Below are positions 58,994-64,000 of a stretch of DNA of 64,000 nucleotides, piece by piece (positions within the stretch are counted from its first letter, which is position 1; every line of letters starts with the position of its first letter). Made by a program: the position numbers and the translations under genes. The notes beneath the pieces were generated by a model, which worked only from the letters and a program-made list of their open reading frames with translations, made no database searches and was not told where the DNA came from. Source of the DNA: Akkermansiaceae bacterium (lineage in GTDB: Bacteria; Verrucomicrobiota; Verrucomicrobiia; Verrucomicrobiales; Akkermansiaceae); contig SUVL01000005.1 of NCBI GenBank assembly GCA_015062005.1, forward strand, positions 1-64,000. The letters are read 5' to 3'.

Positions 58994-59142
58994 GTTTTTA
59001 TGCGCTATGCAACATGGAGTATCATTTGCAGCTCTGGCATGCACGCCAGAGCCATGCGACCCATCTCAGCGTAGCTTTAGCGGTAACTAGTCGCTTCGCT
59101 CAATGAAATACTTGCTATCGCATGAGAGAAGGAGAGTCACTG

Positions 59143-59177
59143 AAAAATCCCGCACGGCTGGTACCGTGCGGGATTTT
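59143..59177 (-). terminator. Terminator of the first autotransporter
   Basis: Stem AAAATCCCGCACGG/CCGTGCGGGATTTT, 33 bases past the stop codon on the minus strand. Confidence 0.8.
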
Positions 59178-59210
59178 GGAGAGAGCAGATTTTCTCAGGC
59201 AGATTCCTGA

Positions 59211-62200
59211 TCAGAAATCGTAACGCAGACCGATGTTGCCACGGAAGCCGGTGGAATCCGGGCGGAAGGTCACATCCGCATCGGCATAGAGCGTGGTGTG
59301 CTGCTCCACAGGGAGGGAGATACCGGCACCCAGTTCAAAACCGGTTCCAGTGCTGTCTGCCCCCTTCACCTTGTAAAGGTCGCTGGTGCCGATGCCCACC
59401 ATGGCCTCATCGGTCGTATCACCAAAGTCCTGGGTGATAAGGGCGCGGGCTTCGACCACGGCGTTGCGCTCATGCACGGTCTCGTACAGCACACCCTGGT
59501 AACGGGCGCCGATACCCAGCGTGCCGTAGATGTAGCTGTCGCCATCGTAAGTCAGGCCGGCATTGCCGATGCTGCCTTCCTCAGCGTAGCCGTCCACCTT
59601 GGCGGAGGTCAGGCTCAGGCTCACCATGGGCTGCAGAATGTGGGTGAACTCATAGTTCAGCCCCACGGTGTAGCCGATTTCGTAGTAGGCGGAGAGGGTG
59701 GTACCATCCGTGCTGCCGGAGCCGGTGTAGCGGTTGGAGCCGAGCCCCACCGTACGCTCCAGGTCCATATCGTTTGTACCGACAGTGAGGATGAGCATCT
59801 GCACCCAGCGCTCCTTCTGGTGGCGGGCAAAGAAGCTCACGTAGTAGGCGTCATTGTTGCCGCTGGCGTTATCTGCGCTGTCCACATCCAGCTCGCCATA
59901 GGAGGCGGAGAAGGACATACCCACCACCGTGTTGGCGGTCAGGTCGAGGTTGGCACCCACGGTAGCACCCCAGGTGTTGAAATCATAGCCGCTTTCGTCA
60001 CCGGAACCATCGGTGGAAATGAAGCCGCCATCTGCCTGGGCCCAGGCCTGCAGACCCACATAGTCCCAGTCGGTGGTCAGGCCAGCATTAGTACCTCCAC
60101 CCATCTGGATGACACGGTTGCGCAGGTTCTTCTGCACATCCTGCACACCGCGGCGCTGGGAATCCGCCAGAACGGTAGTTGAAGCGCCAGAGATAGCGGA
60201 GAGCAGCTCCTGACGTTCCGTCAGGCTGTAGCGGAACAGCTGACCAAGATCCTTCTGCAGCTGGGCCAGCGGGGTGCCGCCTTCCACATCCTCAATCTCA
60301 TCCAGCGCTTCCATGGTCGCTGTGCGGTTGGCCGTGTCCGTCAGCTCGTCCTTGAACTTACCTTCAGACTTCACACCGGTGATGACGATGTTTCCATTCT
60401 CCATGGTCACCTCAGCATCCACGTAGGACTGAATGTCCAGCGTGATGGTGTCCTTCGTGGTCAGGTCTTCCAACGTGCCGCTGTTCACCGTCAGCAGGGT
60501 GTAGCTGGTCTTGGCATCGAAGTTCAAATCCTCACCGCTGATGACGAGTTCCGTGAGGGTGAGCGTATCGCCATCGATTGTGCCGGTCAGCGTCAGGGAA
60601 TCCAGGGTGGAAGGATTATTCTGCTGCGGCTGCTTGTTGATGGTCATGGCATCGCCATCCGCACCGCCGAAGGAGTTACCGGCCGCAATCGTGACATTGG
60701 TCATCTCTGCGCTGCCGGGAGTGGTCAGCACCACGCCTTCCCCGATGTTAAGATTGCTCAGCTGCACACCGGTGCCCTCCACATTGATAGCCGTGCCGGA
60801 AGTGCGGGTCACGGGCGCAGTCACCCTGGCCCCGCTCAGCTTGTAGCCATCCGCCAGGTTAATGGTGCCGGTGGAGATGGTGGAAGCCTTGATGCTTCCG
60901 GAAGCCAGCTCCAGGTTACCGGCAGTCACCCCCTGCATGATGGAGGCAGCGCCATCCAACGTCAGGTTCAGCCCGGTGGCACTGCCCAGCTTCACCTGGG
61001 CACCGCAGGCGGAATCCATGTCAATCGTGGCATCATCCGCAATGGCTCCGGCAGAGATACCGGCGGCATTCAGGCTCACGTTGCCGCTCAGCAGGGTACC
61101 GGACTCTGCCGTGGAAATGCTGATGCTGTTGACCACCGGCACCTCTTCCTCACCGGTCTCACCGGTGAGCGGGGCCACCTCGCCGCCTTCTTCTGCCGGC
61201 GGCTCCGGAGCAGCAATCTCGTATGTGGTCAGGTTATAGGTAAGTGCGGAGGTCTTAATGGAACCGGCCTTGAGGGAAGTTTCCTCGTCCTCAATCATGT
61301 TGGCTTCCACGGAACCGGCCTCGATGGTGCCGATTTCGGCAGCACCATGCACCGCAAACTTACCGCCCGCCTTGGCGGATGTTGCCGTCAGCGCTCCATA
61401 GGGATTGGACGAGGTGCCCACCTTCAGATCGCCACCGGCGGTCACCGTATCGCTGGTAATCATGCCGGTCATTTCAATGGAGCCGGATGCAGCAATGGTA
61501 TCGACATCGAGAGTGGCATACCTGACCCCATCAGCAACGTTCATGCTGCCCACAATGCCCAGGTCACCATTCTCATTGCTCAGACCGGCCATGGCAACAC
61601 TGACGGGCTTCTTCAAATCATCATAGGAAACCGCAATAACGGTCATCTTCCCTTCTTCGCTATCTGCCGTGCGGGTAATGGAGGAAGCGGCACCAACAGC
61701 CGTCCTGGTCAGATCGACATCGAATCGGGAGGCACTCTTGATTTCCAGGTCACTGCCGGCACCGAGGGAGACCAGGTTGATATCGGTGGAGTCACCCATC
61801 TCGAGTTTCACAGCACCCGGACCCGCAATCTTCATTTCAGCGGCCTTTACGGCATCGCTCAGCGCGGTGGAACCCACAATCAACCGTGTTCCTTCATCAG
61901 CGCCAAAGCCCACGCCCATCCCGGCATCACCGGCAAGTATGTTATTGTCAACTTCTGTGGTGCGGTCGTAGGTAAGTGTGTACACATCATCAACATACTC
62001 GCCGAGCGTTTCGGTTCCCTCCTCTGCCGGGGCATAGAGATAAAGCACACCATTGCTGCCGGTGAACTGCACCGGAGCCATTGCGGGGTCATGAGATTCC
62101 GGCTGGGTGGGAGCCGACTCACCGGGGTCACCCACAGCATCATCACCCTCTACCGTGCTCTCAGCCGTGGCAGGAACGCCGGTCAGGTATGCGCCTTTCA

Positions 62201-63035
62201 ACAGGCCCTCCACATCTGCCGTGCCGGTAATCAGCCACGCCTTGTCATCATCACCGGACCCGGCGGAAAAAAGCGTGGTGCAGATTTCCGTTGGACCGTG
62301 AGAGCTCGTGAAATAACCATCCACCGTGGTAAAGAACTCAGCCAGATTCTCTGAGGTATCCACTTTCACATTCTTGAGCAGACGCACGCGGGATTTGTTC
62401 AAGACGGAATTCACCGTGTACTCACGTCCTACAGGAACACTGTCCTGAGTGGCCTCGCCCTCATAAATATAGCCTCCGAATGTAACATCCGAAATACCGA
62501 TCAGATACAGGTCACCCGTACCCTTAGCCTCATTATACACCCACTGCAGAGTGACTTCCACTTGCGAAGAACGCCCCGACAGCGAAGACAAGCCCTGATC
62601 CTCCGTGAGATTCTCAACGCCTTCCTTGGTGACCATAAAGACATTCTGCCCGAAACTGGTGCAGTAAATGGCGAACTGGTCAGATTTCATATTCCTGGGC
62701 TTCTGAACTTTATCTTTCGTGATATTCGAACTCAGCCCCGGAACCTCCACATTACCCACCAGCACGGCACCGGTCGGATTTGTATTATCCGAACAACGAT
62801 TAGGCGCGAGGATGCCGGCCACACTCATCACCCAGCTGCTGGTCATAGCCGGGGTGGTAACAGGCATTGGAATCGCCCGGGTTCCCTCTTCGGGCGAGTA
62901 CCTGTAATAATCCGGGGTTTTCTGAACCTTATAATCAAATGTGGCAGGAGCTGCTGCAGAAGCAACAGGGGCAGACGCGAGGGCCACTACCGCAAGCAAG
63001 GCAGCACGGAGGCCTTTGGGGAGGTGGAGTTTCAT
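59211..63035 (-). CDS. Autotransporter adhesin-like outer-membrane protein
   Basis: A 1,274-residue type V secretion protein. Signal peptide: MKLHLPKGLRAALLAVVALA to ASA. The passenger (about 30-960) is Ser/Thr/Gly/Ala-rich with repeated short units like GSIEMTG, AGSVEAN and KAGSIKTS, the look of a right-handed beta-helix. A linker with QRRGVQDVQKNLRNR precedes the C-terminal beta-barrel (last about 280 residues), ending GNIGLRYDF with the expected final Phe. A neighbouring gene has a near-identical barrel. Likely a surface protein for host or mucin contact. Confidence 0.9.
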   Translation of the reverse strand: MKLHLPKGLRAALLAVVALASAPVASAAAPATFDYKVQKTPDYYRYSPEEGTRAIPMPVTTPAMTSSWVMSVAGILAPNRCSDNTNPTGAVLVGNVEVPGLSSNITKDKVQKPRNMKSDQFAIYCTSFGQNVFMVTKEGVENLTEDQGLSSLSGRSSQVEVTLQWVYNEAKGTGDLYLIGISDVTFGGYIYEGEATQDSVPVGREYTVNSVLNKSRVRLLKNVKVDTSENLAEFFTTVDGYFTSSHGPTEICTTLFSAGSGDDDKAWLITGTADVEGLLKGAYLTGVPATAESTVEGDDAVGDPGESAPTQPESHDPAMAPVQFTGSNGVLYLYAPAEEGTETLGEYVDDVYTLTYDRTTEVDNNILAGDAGMGVGFGADEGTRLIVGSTALSDAVKAAEMKIAGPGAVKLEMGDSTDINLVSLGAGSDLEIKSASRFDVDLTRTAVGAASSITRTADSEEGKMTVIAVSYDDLKKPVSVAMAGLSNENGDLGIVGSMNVADGVRYATLDVDTIAASGSIEMTGMITSDTVTAGGDLKVGTSSNPYGALTATSAKAGGKFAVHGAAEIGTIEAGSVEANMIEDEETSLKAGSIKTSALTYNLTTYEIAAPEPPAEEGGEVAPLTGETGEEEVPVVNSISISTAESGTLLSGNVSLNAAGISAGAIADDATIDMDSACGAQVKLGSATGLNLTLDGAASIMQGVTAGNLELASGSIKASTISTGTINLADGYKLSGARVTAPVTRTSGTAINVEGTGVQLSNLNIGEGVVLTTPGSAEMTNVTIAAGNSFGGADGDAMTINKQPQQNNPSTLDSLTLTGTIDGDTLTLTELVISGEDLNFDAKTSYTLLTVNSGTLEDLTTKDTITLDIQSYVDAEVTMENGNIVITGVKSEGKFKDELTDTANRTATMEALDEIEDVEGGTPLAQLQKDLGQLFRYSLTERQELLSAISGASTTVLADSQRRGVQDVQKNLRNRVIQMGGGTNAGLTTDWDYVGLQAWAQADGGFISTDGSGDESGYDFNTWGATVGANLDLTANTVVGMSFSASYGELDVDSADNASGNNDAYYVSFFARHQKERWVQMLILTVGTNDMDLERTVGLGSNRYTGSGSTDGTTLSAYYEIGYTVGLNYEFTHILQPMVSLSLTSAKVDGYAEEGSIGNAGLTYDGDSYIYGTLGIGARYQGVLYETVHERNAVVEARALITQDFGDTTDEAMVGIGTSDLYKVKGADSTGTGFELGAGISLPVEQHTTLYADADVTFRPDSTGFRGNIGLRYDF

Positions 63036-63145
63036 AACGGAGTTTAATAGAAAAAGGTGTGTACACAGCGGCCATGCGGCCAGACTATGGATAATCTACC
63101 AAAATCCCCCTTGCATGACAAGAGGAAAAGCTTAAATTCGGCAAT

Positions 63146-63180
63146 AAAAATCTCCCCGGCACCGCAAAGGCACCGGGGAG
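63146..63180 (-). terminator. Terminator of the second autotransporter
   Basis: Minus strand stem CTCCCCGGTGCC/GG(T)GCCGGGGAG followed by ATTTTTA. Confidence 0.75.
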
Positions 63181-63201
63181 GCAGAAAAAGCGGGGATTTC
63201 T

Positions 63202-64000
63202 TCAGAAATCGTAACGCACGCCGAGATTGGCACGGAAGCCGGTGTAATCGGCACGGAAGGTGGCATCCGCATCAGCATAGATCGTGGTATGCTGCTCGAC
63301 GGGGAGGGAAAGGCCCACACCCAGTTCAAAGCCGGTACCGGCAGTATCGGCCCCATTCACCTTGAAGGCCTCACCATCACCCACGGCAACCACGGCTTCA
63401 TCGGTCGTATCACCGAAATCCTGGGTGATAAAGGCGCGGGCCTCGACCACCGCGTTGCGCTCGTGCACGGTCTTGTAGAGCACGCCCTGGTAACGCGCGC
63501 CGATACCCAGGGTACCGTACACGTAGGAGTCGCCATCGTAAGTGATGGCAGCATCACCGATGGGACCCTTTTCGGTGTAGCCATCCACCTTGGCAGAGGT
63601 CAGGCTCACACTCAGCAGGGGCTGCAGGATGTGGGTGAACTCATAATTCAGGCCGTAGGTGTAACCGATTTCATAGTATGCGGAAACGGAGGTACCGTCC
63701 GTAGTACCTTCACCCTTGTAACTCTGCACCGTGCGTTCCAGGTCGATATCATTCGTGCCGAAGGTGACGATAAGCATCTGCACCCAGCGTTCCTTCTGGT
63801 GGCGGGCAAAGAGGTTCAGGTAGTAAGCGTCATTGTTGCCGGTAGCGCTGTCCGGGCTGTCCACATCGAGCTCGCCATAGGAAGCGGAGAAGGACATACC
63901 CACCACCGTGTTGGCCGTGAGGTCGAAATTGGCACCGACCGTGGCACCCCAGGTGTTGAAATCATAGCCGGGATCACCATCCTTGGTATTGGAGGAAGTG
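63202..64000 (-). CDS. Second autotransporter, C-terminal barrel only
   Basis: The frame is open to the right edge and gives the last 265 residues, the C-terminal autotransporter beta-barrel, ending GANLGVRYDF-like with Phe. It is highly similar to the barrel of the upstream neighbour at 59211: GATVGAN(L/F)DLTANTVVGMSF, FARHQKERWVQML and VLY(E/K)TVHERNAVVEAR are shared. The passenger is beyond the window. The pair arose by duplication; the barrels are the conserved part. Confidence 0.9.
   Translation of the reverse strand, partial: TSSNTKDGDPGYDFNTWGATVGANFDLTANTVVGMSFSASYGELDVDSPDSATGNNDAYYLNLFARHQKERWVQMLIVTFGTNDIDLERTVQSYKGEGTTDGTSVSAYYEIGYTYGLNYEFTHILQPLLSVSLTSAKVDGYTEKGPIGDAAITYDGDSYVYGTLGIGARYQGVLYKTVHERNAVVEARAFITQDFGDTTDEAVVAVGDGEAFKVNGADTAGTGFELGVGLSLPVEQHTTIYADADATFRADYTGFRANLGVRYDF

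Overview
The window looks like the chromosome of a gut-type Verrucomicrobiota bacterium, probably Akkermansiaceae. Evidence: two large autotransporters with an N-terminus of the kind common in Akkermansia (MKLHLPKGLR..., C-terminal ...RYDF), a Cas12b that from memory is closest to the Opitutaceae form, a divergent PurS-like/PurL/PurQ set, and a propionate/acetate-type CoA transferase. Assignment is from motif recognition only, without database searches.

Left part (1-11 kb, accessory). The start of an HsdR-like restriction protein lies at the edge. Next is a complete type V-B CRISPR-Cas locus on the minus strand: cas12b, a cas4-cas1 fusion and cas2 joined by ATGA overlaps, then a candidate tracrRNA with its own promoter, a leader, and an array of 20 repeats and 19 spacers. 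Behind it is a DUF2828 protein with a von Willebrand A domain. Upstream of that gene, on the same strand and after a strong promoter, sit four RNA modules that share one outer-stem motif. Two of them are clear tRNA mimics in permuted order (T-arm, closed acceptor stem, D-arm), the architecture of bacterial Y RNAs. I read this as a Ro60/Y-RNA-like particle built on DUF2828 instead of a TROVE protein, and it is the most novel item in the window.

Middle part (11-52 kb, mostly housekeeping). Purine genes (purC, PurS-like, purL, purQ); a repeat-bearing winged-helix protein and an SNF2 helicase; a Sel1 protein and pdxH; recA; an envelope operon (SprT-like, class A PBP, MBOAT acyltransferase, its partner, a GHL10 glycosidase); a sugar MFS transporter with a large loop insert; succinyl-CoA:acetate CoA-transferase; an ankyrin/small-regulator pair; a transglutaminase-like membrane protein; a saccharopine-dehydrogenase family enzyme; bamA; an eight-gene operon from nuoB to ispE; then metY, an acyltransferase, pssA and alaS on the minus strand.

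Right part (52-64 kb). A palindromic mobile-like element, an EF-hand protein, a DUF4143 ATPase behind three 33-bp-spaced direct repeats, an ankyrin protein, an SPFH protein, mnmE, a 42-residue polyglutamine lipoprotein, and two autotransporters in tandem, the second running off the edge.

Recurring themes: several genes (recA, the MFS transporter, the transglutaminase gene, bamA, the EF-hand gene) have a -10 box only 6-10 bases before the start codon, suggesting near-leaderless mRNAs. Four copies of elements with CGATAAATTG-type ends are scattered between genes.
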